Positions 42,680 to 49,816 of a stretch of DNA of 64,000 bases are shown in pieces. Under the pieces are notes generated by a model. It worked only from the letters and a program-made list of their open reading frames with translations, had not been told where the DNA came from and did no database searches. The translations under genes and the position numbers were made by a program. Location: NCBI RefSeq assembly GCF_041053055.1, contig NZ_CP163443.1:4030001-4094000 (forward strand), given 5' to 3'. How positions within the stretch are numbered: position 1 is the first letter of the stretch; the number at the start of each line of letters is the position of its first letter. This stretch comes from Streptomyces sp. R41 (GTDB lineage Bacteria; Actinomycetota; Actinomycetes; Streptomycetales; Streptomycetaceae).

Positions 42680-44274
42680 TCGCCACCCTCGCCCGGCTGG
42701 AGGCCGTCGAGAGCGGGCGGGCCCAGGCCGCCGCCACCGTGCGGCACCGCCATCTCACCGAGCGGCCGCTGGTGTTCGTGCCGCTGATCACCGCCGGTGA
42801 GGCCGGGGCCCCGCTGGGAGCGCTCGTCGGGACGGAGCGGGACATGCCCCGGCTGCTCGTCGTGCCACAGCCCCGCGACCGGGATCTGCGGTTCGCGTTT
42901 CTCGCGGAGCTGGCGGACGTCGTACTGCCGTACATCGACACGTACGCGGACGTGGTCGAGGCGGCCGAGCGCAACGAGACCGATCCGGAGACCGGGAAGC
43001 GGGTCAAGGTCGAGGTCGAACTGTGCGCCGACGCCCCGCAGTTGATCGTGCCGAGCCGGGCGGGCATCGAGTTCGTACGGCTGCTCGGGCGCTCCATGCG
43101 CTTCAGGCGCACCGCCGAGCAGGAACCCGAGACGCCCCATCCGGCGCCGCCCCGGGTGCCGTTGCTCGGGCGGTGGCTGACGCACTACGGGGAGCGGGCC
43201 CGGGTGCCCGGCTCCTCCCTCCTCCTCGCCCTCACCGACGTACTGTCCCGGCACTGGGCCACCGGGCAGAGCAGCCTGGAGGACCAGCACCTGGGCGCGC
43301 TGCTCGCCTGGATCGACCCGCCGGAAGGCGGGTCGGGCGCGGAGGCCGCGCTGCGGGCCGAGCTGCGGCGGGACTCCCGGGGGCAGCTCGTCTGCCCGCC
43401 CGCAGGACCCGCCACCGACCCCGCCTTCGACAACGCGCTGCTGGCCCCCGCCATCGAGCGCTACGACCGCGCGCGTACGGCACTCGCCGCCGCCGAGGAC
43501 GGCATCCAGGCGGACGACCGGCTCGGCGCGCTCACCTCCGCGGAGCGGGAGATCCGTGCTCTCGTCGAGAGTGTCACCCGGCCCACCTGGGACGCGGTGT
43601 GGCGCGGACTCGACCTGCTGCGCGCGCTCCCCGAGGGCGCGCACGCCGCCGACCGCTGGACCCGCGACCGCTGGTCGTTCACCAGCCACCGGGACCGCGT
43701 CGTCGCCGGCGAACCGCCGCAGCCGCGCCGCGACGACGCGGTCACCGCGGCGAACAAGCTCGCCACGCGCGAGCGCGAACAGGCCCGCGTGGAAGCCCAG
43801 GAGGCCCTCGACGACCCGCTCGTCATGGCGGGGCGGCGGCTCGCCGGAGAGGCGTTCGCGGGCGAGGTCACGGATGTCGTGATGGCGTACAGCGAGGGCA
43901 AGCGGCCCAGCCCGCGCCCACTGGTGACGGTCCGCACGGAGGACCGGCCGCATCTGGGGAAACGGGCCAAGGTGTACCGGTCGTTGGGAGGAAAGCCGCA
44001 GGCCGCGGAGTTCGTGGGATACGACGGGTCCGAGGATTCCGGGGGTGCCGCTGTAGTGCTGCGGATCGTCGACAAGATGGGCCGCGGCAAGGAGCCCGAG
44101 GCCGGGTCCGTGCCCGAGAAGGGGGACCTCGTCTGCTTCACGCTCTTCGAGCACGAGCAGCGCGGCGGCGCGAAACTGCCCGACCCGGAGGAGACACCGT
44201 GGACCCACGGGGGGCCGCCGGGTGAGGCGACGGCTCCGGACGCCGACCCGGTGACCGAGGAGGACGTCCTGTGA
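42670..44274 (+). CDS. Conserved protein of unknown function in a nuclease-helicase operon
   Basis: Protein of 534 aa lying between the nuclease and helicase genes, overlapping the nuclease stop by 10 bp. No signal peptide or membrane segment. It starts MSLIATLARLEAVESGRAQA. Later there are a charged acidic-basic segment (YADVVEAAERNETDPETGKR), a long helical region (ANKLATREREQARVEAQEAL) and a C-terminal beta-rich part (RPHLGKRAKVYRSLGGKPQA, GGAAVVLRIVDKMGRG). That C-terminal part could be an OB- or SH3-like domain. The C-terminus VTEEDVL is echoed in the downstream tandem repeat. I do not recognise a family. In some actinobacteria the corresponding region appears to be the middle part of a single nuclease-helicase polypeptide. 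Confidence 0.75.
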   Translation: MSLIATLARLEAVESGRAQAAATVRHRHLTERPLVFVPLITAGEAGAPLGALVGTERDMPRLLVVPQPRDRDLRFAFLAELADVVLPYIDTYADVVEAAERNETDPETGKRVKVEVELCADAPQLIVPSRAGIEFVRLLGRSMRFRRTAEQEPETPHPAPPRVPLLGRWLTHYGERARVPGSSLLLALTDVLSRHWATGQSSLEDQHLGALLAWIDPPEGGSGAEAALRAELRRDSRGQLVCPPAGPATDPAFDNALLAPAIERYDRARTALAAAEDGIQADDRLGALTSAEREIRALVESVTRPTWDAVWRGLDLLRALPEGAHAADRWTRDRWSFTSHRDRVVAGEPPQPRRDDAVTAANKLATREREQARVEAQEALDDPLVMAGRRLAGEAFAGEVTDVVMAYSEGKRPSPRPLVTVRTEDRPHLGKRAKVYRSLGGKPQAAEFVGYDGSEDSGGAAVVLRIVDKMGRGKEPEAGSVPEKGDLVCFTLFEHEQRGGAKLPDPEETPWTHGGPPGEATAPDADPVTEEDVL

Positions 44275-44603
44275 GCCCGGCGACTGAGGTGGACATCTCG
44301 TGGAGCCCTGCGACCGAGGTCCTGCGGAGCCCCGCGACCGAGGCGGACGTCCCGCGGAGCCCTGCGACCAAGGTCCTGCGGAGCCCCGCGACCGAGGCGG
44401 ACGTCCCGCGGAGCCCTGCGACCAAGGTCCTGCGGAGCCCCGCGACCGAGGCGGACGTCCCGCGGAGCCCTGCGACCAAGGTCCTGCGGAGCCCCGCGAC
44501 CGAGGCGGACGGCCCGTGGAGCCCTGGGACCGAGGTCCTGCGGGGCCCCGCGACTGAGACGGACATCCGGTGCGGCCCCGCAGCCGAGGAGGACGTCCGA
44601 TGA
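44271..44603 (+). CDS. Repeat-encoded ORF (SPATE repeat protein) at the operon junction
   Basis: A 110-residue open frame made almost entirely of 18-residue repeats SPATKVLRSPATEADVPR. It starts at GTG overlapping the previous stop (GTGA) and ends with a TGA overlapping the helicase ATG (ATGA). It is therefore formally a coupled cistron in the operon. Its composition is produced by a 54-bp DNA tandem repeat, and its sequence echoes both flanking termini (VTEEDVL before, VTEEDVP after). It may be translated as a spacer or simply be coupling-region expansion. No known domain. Confidence 0.45.
   Translation: MSPATEVDISWSPATEVLRSPATEADVPRSPATKVLRSPATEADVPRSPATKVLRSPATEADVPRSPATKVLRSPATEADGPWSPGTEVLRGPATETDIRCGPAAEEDVR
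44300..44570 (+). repeat. 54-bp tandem repeat array, about five units
   Basis: Units begin GCGGAGCCCTGCGACCAAGG and recur exactly 54 bp apart at 44354, 44408 and 44462, nearly identical, with a more degenerate unit on each side. Each 54-bp unit is itself two related halves (GAGCCCTGCGACC..., GAGCCCCGCGACC...). The period is a multiple of three, so the frame stays open at any copy number. Confidence 0.95.
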
Positions 44604-45970
44604 GCCACGTGACCGAAGAGGACGTTCCCGTGAACCCCGTCGCCGCTTTCGACCCCGGTGGCGAAGCCACCCGCGCCACCGAGGCGATCCTGCGCGACAC
44701 GCTGCACGGCTCGCACCGCGGAGTCGTGGTCGACTCCCCGCCCGGCGCCGGGAAGTCGACGCTCGTCGTACGCGCGGCGCTGGAACTGGCCGCCGCCGGG
44801 CGCCCGTTGATGGTCATCGCGCAGACCAACGCCCAGGTCGACGACCTTGTGCTGCGGCTCGCCGAGAAGGATCCCGAGCTGCCCGTCGGGCGGCTGCACA
44901 GCAGTGACTCCGACCCGTACGACAAAGCGCTCGACAGCCTGGAGAACGTGCGCAAGTCCACCAAGGCGGCCGACCTGGCGGGCCTCGACGTCGTCATCTC
45001 GACCGCCGCCAAGTGGGCTCACGTCAAGGGCGTCGAGCCGTGGCGGCACGCGATCGTCGACGAGGCGTACCAGATGCGGTCGGACGCGCTGCTCGCCGTG
45101 GCCGGGCTCTTCGAGCGGGCACTGTTCGTGGGCGACCCCGGCCAGCTGGACCCGTTCGCGATCGTCGGCTCCGAGCAGTGGGCCGGGCTGTCGTACGACC
45201 CGTCGGCGTCGGCGGTGACGACGCTGCTCGCCCACAATCCGGAGCTGCCGCAGCATCGGCTGCCGGTGTCGTGGCGGCTGCCCGCGTCGGCGGCGCCGCT
45301 GGTCTCGGACGCGTTCTATCCGTACACGCCCTTCCGCAGCGGGACGGGACACGGCGACCGGCGGCTGAACTTCGCCGTCCCGTCGGACGGTTCGGGTCCC
45401 GACCGGGTCATCGACGAGGCGGCGGAGGCCGGTTGGGGGCTGTTGGAGCTGCCGGCCCGGCACACGCCTCGTACGGATCCCGAGGCGGTGCGGGCCGTGG
45501 CCCAGGTCGTACGCCGGCTGCTGGACCGGGGTGGCGCGGCCACGTCGGAGCGGGCGGACGATCCGGTGCCGCTGACGGCCGACCGGATCGCCGTCGGTAC
45601 GGCACACCGGGACCAGGCCGCGGCCGTACGGGCCGCGCTGTCGGACCTCGGCGTGGCGGACGTCACCGTCGACACGGCCAACCGGCTTCAGGGGCGGGAG
45701 TTCGATGTGACGGTCGTGCTGCATCCGCTGTCGGGGCGACCGGACGCGACCGCGTTCCACCTGGAGACCGGGCGGTTGTGCGTCCTCGCCTCCCGGCACC
45801 GGCACGCGTGCATCGTGGTGTGCCGGGCGGGGGTGACCGAGCTGCTGGACGATCATCCGTCGACGGAGCCGGTGCAGCTCGGGGTCACGGTGAAGTTTCC
45901 TGATGGGTGGGAGGCGAATCACGCGGTGCTGTCCCATCTGGGGGAACATCGGGTGGCTTGGCGGCCATAG
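44600..45970 (+). CDS. SF1 superfamily DNA/RNA helicase (UPF1/Dna2-like)
   Basis: ATPase of 456 aa, compact for an SF1 helicase. Motif I is VDSPPGAGKSTLVV (residues 44-57), motif Ia is VIAQTNAQVDDL, motif II is HAIVDEAYQM (154-157 DEAY) and motif III is FVGDPGQLDPF. Motif IV/V is VDTANRLQGREFDVTVV and motif VI is VLASRHRHACIVV, giving a complete ATPase set. The ATG at 44600 overlaps the stop of the repeat ORF. With the Fe-S-type nuclease two genes upstream, the operon resembles a split Dna2/AddAB-like nuclease-helicase. Confidence 0.87.
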   Translation: MSHVTEEDVPVNPVAAFDPGGEATRATEAILRDTLHGSHRGVVVDSPPGAGKSTLVVRAALELAAAGRPLMVIAQTNAQVDDLVLRLAEKDPELPVGRLHSSDSDPYDKALDSLENVRKSTKAADLAGLDVVISTAAKWAHVKGVEPWRHAIVDEAYQMRSDALLAVAGLFERALFVGDPGQLDPFAIVGSEQWAGLSYDPSASAVTTLLAHNPELPQHRLPVSWRLPASAAPLVSDAFYPYTPFRSGTGHGDRRLNFAVPSDGSGPDRVIDEAAEAGWGLLELPARHTPRTDPEAVRAVAQVVRRLLDRGGAATSERADDPVPLTADRIAVGTAHRDQAAAVRAALSDLGVADVTVDTANRLQGREFDVTVVLHPLSGRPDATAFHLETGRLCVLASRHRHACIVVCRAGVTELLDDHPSTEPVQLGVTVKFPDGWEANHAVLSHLGEHRVAWRP

Positions 45971-46112
45971 ATCCTGGGGATCCATGCCCGGTGGGCCCTG
46001 CGGATCCCTGCCCGGTCCGGCCCCCCGGTCCCACTTGCGCGGGCGGGGGACAATAGAGGGTGGCCCACCCACGAGGGGGGCGGGCCCCTGAACCGTACGA
46101 GGAGGAGAAGAC

Positions 46113-46490
46113 ATGGCGGAGCCCACGCCGCGTCGGAACGAACCGCGGCTACGCCCCGCGCCCCTGCTCTTCGAGCCCGCGGAGGCCGCCGGGGATCCGG
46201 AGCATTTCTTCGATCTGGAGTCGATCGATGATCCGCTTGCGCTGCTGGATCGGGCCACGGAGCTGACGCAGGCCTTTCGCGCCGCGGCGGACCGGGCTGT
46301 CGAGTTCCAGGCGATCGCCGCGGCGCAGCTCGCCGATCCTCGGCGGTTCGACCGGCTTACGCCGGCTGCCATTGGGGAGCGGGCCGAGTGGACCGAGGAT
46401 TACGCGAAGAAGATGGTGGAGTTCGGACGGGATCTGTTGCGAGGGGTGGAGGGGAACGGGCATGGGCACGGGGTGAGTGATCTCGCCTGA
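46113..46490 (+). CDS. Small conserved hypothetical protein
   Basis: Acidic-helical cytoplasmic protein of 125 aa beginning MAEPTPRRNEPRLRP. It has a predicted helix pair, DDPLALLDRATELTQAFRAA and EFQAIAAAQLADPRRFDRLT, and ends in a His/Gly-rich tail (GNGHGHGVSD). AGGAGGAG precedes the ATG at 8 bases. It is 142 bp after the helicase gene and may have its own promoter. No known domain. Confidence 0.75.
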   Translation: MAEPTPRRNEPRLRPAPLLFEPAEAAGDPEHFFDLESIDDPLALLDRATELTQAFRAAADRAVEFQAIAAAQLADPRRFDRLTPAAIGERAEWTEDYAKKMVEFGRDLLRGVEGNGHGHGVSDLA

Positions 46491-46507
46491 CCCCGGGTGC
46501 ACCGCCG

Positions 46508-46650
46508 AGTTTTTCGCCCCCGCCGCCCCTACCCATTCCCGTACCTGGGGGCTGTGCCCCCCAGACCCCCTGGGTTGTTCTTTTGGTGCGGAACGGTGGG
46601 GGCTTGTCGCGCAGTTCCCCGCGCCCCTGACGGGGCGCGGCGAGGCGAAG
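46508..46650. repeat. Degenerate copy of the dispersed palindromic intergenic element
   Basis: Contains, in the same order as the element at 53359-53533, GTTTTTCGCCCCCGCCGCCC, CTACCC, CTGGGGGCTGTGCCCCCCAG and CGCGCAGTTCCCCGCGCCCC. The right outer arm is missing, so it is a half-copy lying between two convergent genes. Confidence 0.7.
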
Positions 46651-46660
46651 AAACCCCTCG

Positions 46661-47017
46661 TCATCCCGTCGCCGCGTCGATCACCTCGTCCAGTACCTCT
46701 CGCGACCGGACCAGGTCCGCGATCGTGCGGTCGATGCGGTCGCGCTCGGCGGCGAGGTCGGCGACCAGCCGGGGCGTGGCGATGGCGGAGGGGCCGCCGT
46801 CGGCGTCGCGCATGCAGGGGAGGAGCTGGGCGATCTTCTTGCTGGTCAGCCCGGCCGCGTAGAGCGCCTGGATGCGGATGACCCGGTCCACCGCCCAGTC
46901 GCCGTAGTCGCGATGTCCACCCGGCGTCCGCCCGGCCCGCAACAGCTCCTGCGTCTCGTAGTAGCGCAACGACCGCTCGCTCACCCCGGTGCGCCGGGCC
47001 AGTTCACCGATCCGCAT
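46661..47017 (-). CDS. MerR-family transcriptional regulator
   Basis: Regulator of 118 aa with the N-terminal MerR helix-turn-helix and wing MRIGELARRTGVSERSLRYY, ETQELLRAGRTPGGHRDYGD. The usual dimerisation helix follows (VADLAAERDRIDRTIADLVR). The C-terminal domain is short and without Cys ligands, so it is not a metal or SoxR sensor. ATG 47017 is preferred over a frame open to 47068. A 20-bp palindrome lies 33 bp upstream. Its divergent target seems to have been lost (see remnant at 47085). Confidence 0.92.
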   Translation of the reverse strand: MRIGELARRTGVSERSLRYYETQELLRAGRTPGGHRDYGDWAVDRVIRIQALYAAGLTSKKIAQLLPCMRDADGGPSAIATPRLVADLAAERDRIDRTIADLVRSREVLDEVIDAATG

Positions 47018-47050
47018 GTTCCACCTCGCCTGCCGACAAAGGGGCCTAGA

Positions 47051-47070
47051 AGTTGACACTGATGTCAACT
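47051..47070. promoter_or_regulatory. MerR-type operator
   Basis: Perfect palindrome AGTTGACACTGATGTCAACT with 8-bp arms and 4-bp centre. TTGACA, a -35-like hexamer, is embedded on both strands, as in MerR-type promoters. It sits between the merR-type gene and the divergent remnant ORF. Confidence 0.85.
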
Positions 47071-47084
47071 TTTACCGTACCCGC

Positions 47085-47205
47085 ATGACGCATACGGCAG
47101 CAGTTACGGCAAGCGCCCCGCGGCTCTTCGCACAGCGCGCCTCCACCGGACTGATCATCGCCGAGAGCGCCGCCAGGGCCTCCTTGGCCGCCGAGCGTCA
47201 CAAGA
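47085..47205 (+). pseudogene. Remnant of an Old Yellow Enzyme (alkene reductase) gene
   Basis: The frame starting at ATG 47085 reads MTHTAAVTASAPRLFAQRAS and then TGLIIAESAARA. The piece LFAQRASTGLIIAES matches the conserved block YYAQRASAGLIITEG of Old Yellow Enzymes, but the flanking NRIVMAPMTR-type and later barrel sequences are missing. Such reductases are commonly divergent from MerR regulators in streptomycetes, and here only the promoter-proximal scrap remains. Inference from one short motif. Confidence 0.5.
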
Positions 47206-47207
47206 TT

Positions 47208-47225
47208 CGCTGGCATATGCCAGCG
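47208..47225. promoter_or_regulatory. Palindrome containing TGGCATATGCCA (copy 1)
   Basis: CGCTGGCATATGCCAGCG is a perfect 18-bp palindrome about 90 bp upstream of the gene at 47314. The same 12-bp core occurs upstream of the IclR-type gene at 61447. Possibly an operator; the binding protein is unknown. Confidence 0.55.
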
Positions 47226-47313
47226 GGGCAAGATACTCCCCCTCACCCCCTCCTGTCCCGATTTCCGGCAACCCTTCGAGACGGAACGCTTACCGCCGGT
47301 AGATGTAATCGGC

Positions 47314-48024
47314 ATGAGCAGCACACGGAACCCGGCAAGCACCTCCCCCCACGGCCCCGGCGCACCGTTGCCCGACCGGTTCGACATCGCGGGCGTCACC
47401 TCCGAGGGCGCCGCCTGGCTCGCCTCGGCAGAAACGTGTCCGCGCAGCACGCTCGCCCTCTGGGCGGAACGCCCGAACGCCCCGGTCGTCCTGCCCTGCG
47501 GCAGTACGTTCGACGTCGTCAACGCTCCGGCGATCTTCGGGCGGCGGATGCTCGACCGGTTATGGGACGACGGGCCCGGCTCCGGCCCGGTGGCGGCGTA
47601 CCGCGGGCGGATGCTGCTGTTGGCCGCGCCCGGTACGGCTCAGCGGCTGCCGTCACTCCTGGAGTGGGAGGAGTGGGGTTCCCGCGGCGCCGAGGGCCAG
47701 GAGGGCACCGGGCACGTGGGGCGGTGCGGAGCGGTGCCTCCGCTGCTCTGCCACGGCACGGGGGACGCGGTCACCGTCCCCGCGCTGAGCACCGACGGCA
47801 CCGGACCGAACGCCACCGGCACCGGGCCGAGCGCCGCCGCCCGCCTGGAATCCCGCTGGCTCGTCGCCCCCGACACCCGGCATCCCTGGCTTCCCGGCCC
47901 CGAGATCCTGCTCTGGGCGGCCGTCCGGGCGGCCCGCGGGGCCGCCTCCGCCGCGGTGCGGATATCGATTTTTCCTCCCGCCGATCAGGATGCTAAGGTC
48001 TACGACGTCAGCAGGCGCCGCTAG
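47314..48024 (+). CDS. Conserved streptomycete protein, primase/polymerase-like annotation, with TTA codon
   Basis: Protein of 236 aa whose ordered blocks (WLASAETCPRSTLALWAERP, APVVLPCGSTFDVVNAPAIF, VPPLLCHGTGDAVTVPALS, FPPADQDAKVYDVSRRR) I recall from streptomycete proteins often annotated as bifunctional DNA primase/polymerase-like. No catalytic acidic triad is evident to me, so enzymatic activity is doubtful. Codon 83 is TTA (47560-47562), implying bldA-dependent translation. The stop codon TAG at 48022-48024 lies inside the tRNA-Lys gene, overlapping it by 10 bp. The tRNA promoter must therefore lie within this coding region. Confidence 0.75.
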   Translation: MSSTRNPASTSPHGPGAPLPDRFDIAGVTSEGAAWLASAETCPRSTLALWAERPNAPVVLPCGSTFDVVNAPAIFGRRMLDRLWDDGPGSGPVAAYRGRMLLLAAPGTAQRLPSLLEWEEWGSRGAEGQEGTGHVGRCGAVPPLLCHGTGDAVTVPALSTDGTGPNATGTGPSAAARLESRWLVAPDTRHPWLPGPEILLWAAVRAARGAASAAVRISIFPPADQDAKVYDVSRRR

Positions 48025-48088
48025 CTCAGTTGGTTAGAGCAGCTGACTCTTAATCAGCGGGTCCGGGGTTCGAGTCCCTGGCGGCGCA
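48015..48088 (+). tRNA. tRNA-Lys (CTT anticodon), copy 1
   Basis: 74-nt cloverleaf: acceptor GCGCCGC / GCGGCGC plus A, D-arm TAGCTCAGTTGGTTAGAGC, anticodon arm CTGACTCTTAATCAG with CTT, and T-arm CCGGGGTTCGAGTCCCTGG. CCA is not encoded. Identical in sequence to the copy at 62502. Confidence 0.96.
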
Positions 48089-48094
48089 CGCTAG

Positions 48095-48140
48095 CGATGG
48101 CGAGGCATGTTCGCGGAAACGCGAACGAGCCTCGCCATCG
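48095..48140 (+). terminator. Compound terminator of tRNA-Lys copy 1
   Basis: Outer 12-bp stem CGATGGCGAGGC / GCCTCGCCATCG encloses a 7-bp hairpin GTTCGCG-GAAA-CGCGAAC. It is followed by TTGTTTTG, a rare T-rich run in this genome. Confidence 0.9.
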
Positions 48141-48232
48141 TTGTTTTGCGCGGCTTCGCCGCGTGTTGTGGGGGCTCCGCCACGCATACCCCCGTGAGGT
48201 CGGCCCGGTGACGGGAGTCGCAAGGGGCCGGC

Positions 48233-49816
48233 TCACCCCGTCGTGATCTTCACCGTCCACGCCCCCGAAACCGTCCGGTCCTCCACCTCGATCCGGACCT
48301 TCTCGCCCGGCACGGTGTAGCTCTCCCCGAGTGCCACCGGCGCGTCCGCGAGTGGCGGGTAGACCGAGTCCTCCCAGCAGGACTCGGTGTGGGGGTGTGC
48401 GTCGAGGACCTCGATCGGGCCGCCGCCCGACTCGGCCTCGCTGCGGACGCGGTAGACGAGGACGCCCTGCGAGCACGTCGTACCGTCGTTGCCCGCCGAG
48501 CCGCGCACCTCGAAGGCGAGCGCGCTGTCGGCGCCGGTGGGGACCACCGCCAGCTTGGTGCCCCGGCCGGAACCGAAGGCCTGCGGACCCGGGGCATCCG
48601 CGGCACCAGGCGAACCCGACGCCCCCGGCGGCACCGAGGACCCGGGCGAAGCCAAGGGCCCGGAGGAGGCCAAGGACCCGGACGAAGCCAAGGACCCGGA
48701 CCGACCCAAGGACCCCGACGCCCCCAGGGCCCGCAGCGAACCTGAGGCCCACGACGAACCCCGGTCCTTCGACGAACCCCGGGCCTTCGACGAGCCCGAG
48801 GCGCGCGACGAGCCCAGGGCTCGCGACGGCCCCGACGCCCCAGCCCCGGCCGCGCCCACCACCCCCGGCCCCGCCCCCAGCGGCTCCAGCGTCAGCAACG
48901 TACTGCCGGTGCCTCGCACGCACGCCACCTGGTGCGGTTCCAGCCAGCCCAGCTTCCACTTGTGCCAGCCGAACAGGTCGGGGGCGAGTCCGAACTGGCT
49001 GCCCATGAGATCCCAGTCGCCGACGTAGGTGTCCCAGTCGCCCTTGCCGTCGGAGGGGCGGTGGTAGAGGTCGGGCAGGTCGAAGACGTGGCCGGTCTCG
49101 TGGGCGAGGACGAGGCGGTCGGGCGGGTGCTTCTCGAAGAGCGTGACGACGCGGCGGATGTCCTTGCCGTCGGCCTGCAGGGGTGTGTCGAGGTTCACGA
49201 CCTTCGTGGCGTCGGAGTCGACGCCCGGCGCGTCCGGGTCGGCCACGAAGTAGACGATGTCGTAGCGAGAGAAGTCGACCTGCCGGTCGGCCGCGGCGAG
49301 CGCGTCGCGCAGATAGGCGGTGCGGTGCGCGGAGTTCCAGTCACGCTGTATGGCGTACGACTTGGAGGTGTGCGGCATCCGGATCCAGTCGCGCACGGGA
49401 TGCGGGCGCACCGTGAACTTTCCGTACGAGGCGCGCTCGAAGAAGTCGCTGGTGGTCGGGAAATAGTCGGCGGTCAGCTCGGCGGGCGTGGTCCGTGGCG
49501 TGGAGTCCGGGAAGGACAGGAAGACCATCACCGCGTCGAGCGGGCGGGTGGGGCGCACATACGCGGAGTTCCAGGTGTCGACGCCCTCCGAGTGGTGTGC
49601 CTCGGTCCGCTCCAGGGCGCACGGGGCCGAGCGGGGTTCGGCGAGCGCGGGGCCCGGCATCAGGGAGGTCGCGGCGAGCGCGGTCATCGAGGTGAACACG
49701 GCCGCGGTGCTGCGCCAGCGTGGCGTCCCGTCACGGGTGAGGCCCCGCAGGGTCTCACGGGTGAATCCCTGAAGAGCCTCACGGGTGAGACCCCTCAGGG
49801 GGAACGGACGCGGCAC
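48233..49816 (-). CDS. Secreted M6-family metalloprotease (immune inhibitor A-like)
   Basis: Zinc protease of 527 aa from GTG 49816, which has GGAGG 5 bases upstream. The n-region has three repeats (GLTREALQGFTRETLRGLTR) before the signal helix STAAVFTSMTALAATSLMPG. The catalytic domain has the zinc motif VLAHETGHVFDLPDLYH (HExxH with downstream ligands) and GDWDLMGSQFGL. After the catalytic region, an inserted stretch of about 80 residues (GSSRASGSSKARGSSKDRGS and similar) splits the C-terminal domain. That domain resumes at GTKLAVVPTGADSALAFEVR and ends VSGAWTVKITTG. Secreted; target unknown. Confidence 0.9.
   Translation of the reverse strand: MPRPFPLRGLTREALQGFTRETLRGLTRDGTPRWRSTAAVFTSMTALAATSLMPGPALAEPRSAPCALERTEAHHSEGVDTWNSAYVRPTRPLDAVMVFLSFPDSTPRTTPAELTADYFPTTSDFFERASYGKFTVRPHPVRDWIRMPHTSKSYAIQRDWNSAHRTAYLRDALAAADRQVDFSRYDIVYFVADPDAPGVDSDATKVVNLDTPLQADGKDIRRVVTLFEKHPPDRLVLAHETGHVFDLPDLYHRPSDGKGDWDTYVGDWDLMGSQFGLAPDLFGWHKWKLGWLEPHQVACVRGTGSTLLTLEPLGAGPGVVGAAGAGASGPSRALGSSRASGSSKARGSSKDRGSSWASGSLRALGASGSLGRSGSLASSGSLASSGPLASPGSSVPPGASGSPGAADAPGPQAFGSGRGTKLAVVPTGADSALAFEVRGSAGNDGTTCSQGVLVYRVRSEAESGGGPIEVLDAHPHTESCWEDSVYPPLADAPVALGESYTVPGEKVRIEVEDRTVSGAWTVKITTG
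48595..48850 (-). repeat. Low-complexity Gly/Ser/Ala-rich repeat inserted in the M6 protease gene
   Basis: About 255 bp of short imperfect repeats of 15-18 bp (on the plus strand GACGAAGCCAAGGACCCG and variants), in frame. They encode Gly-Ser-Ser/Ala units between two conserved parts of the protease C-terminal domain. Confidence 0.8.

Noticed and set aside
42556..45012. 818-residue minus-strand frame with repeated RSRGSAGPWSQGS units
   Set aside because: It is the antisense image of the 54-bp repeat and of the nuclease-operon genes, which carry real motifs on the plus strand.
41477..45970. CRISPR Cas4 gene
   Set aside because: The Fe-S-type nuclease resembles Cas4, but there is no cas1/cas2 or repeat array; linkage to an SF1 helicase fits a Dna2/TM0106-like context better.
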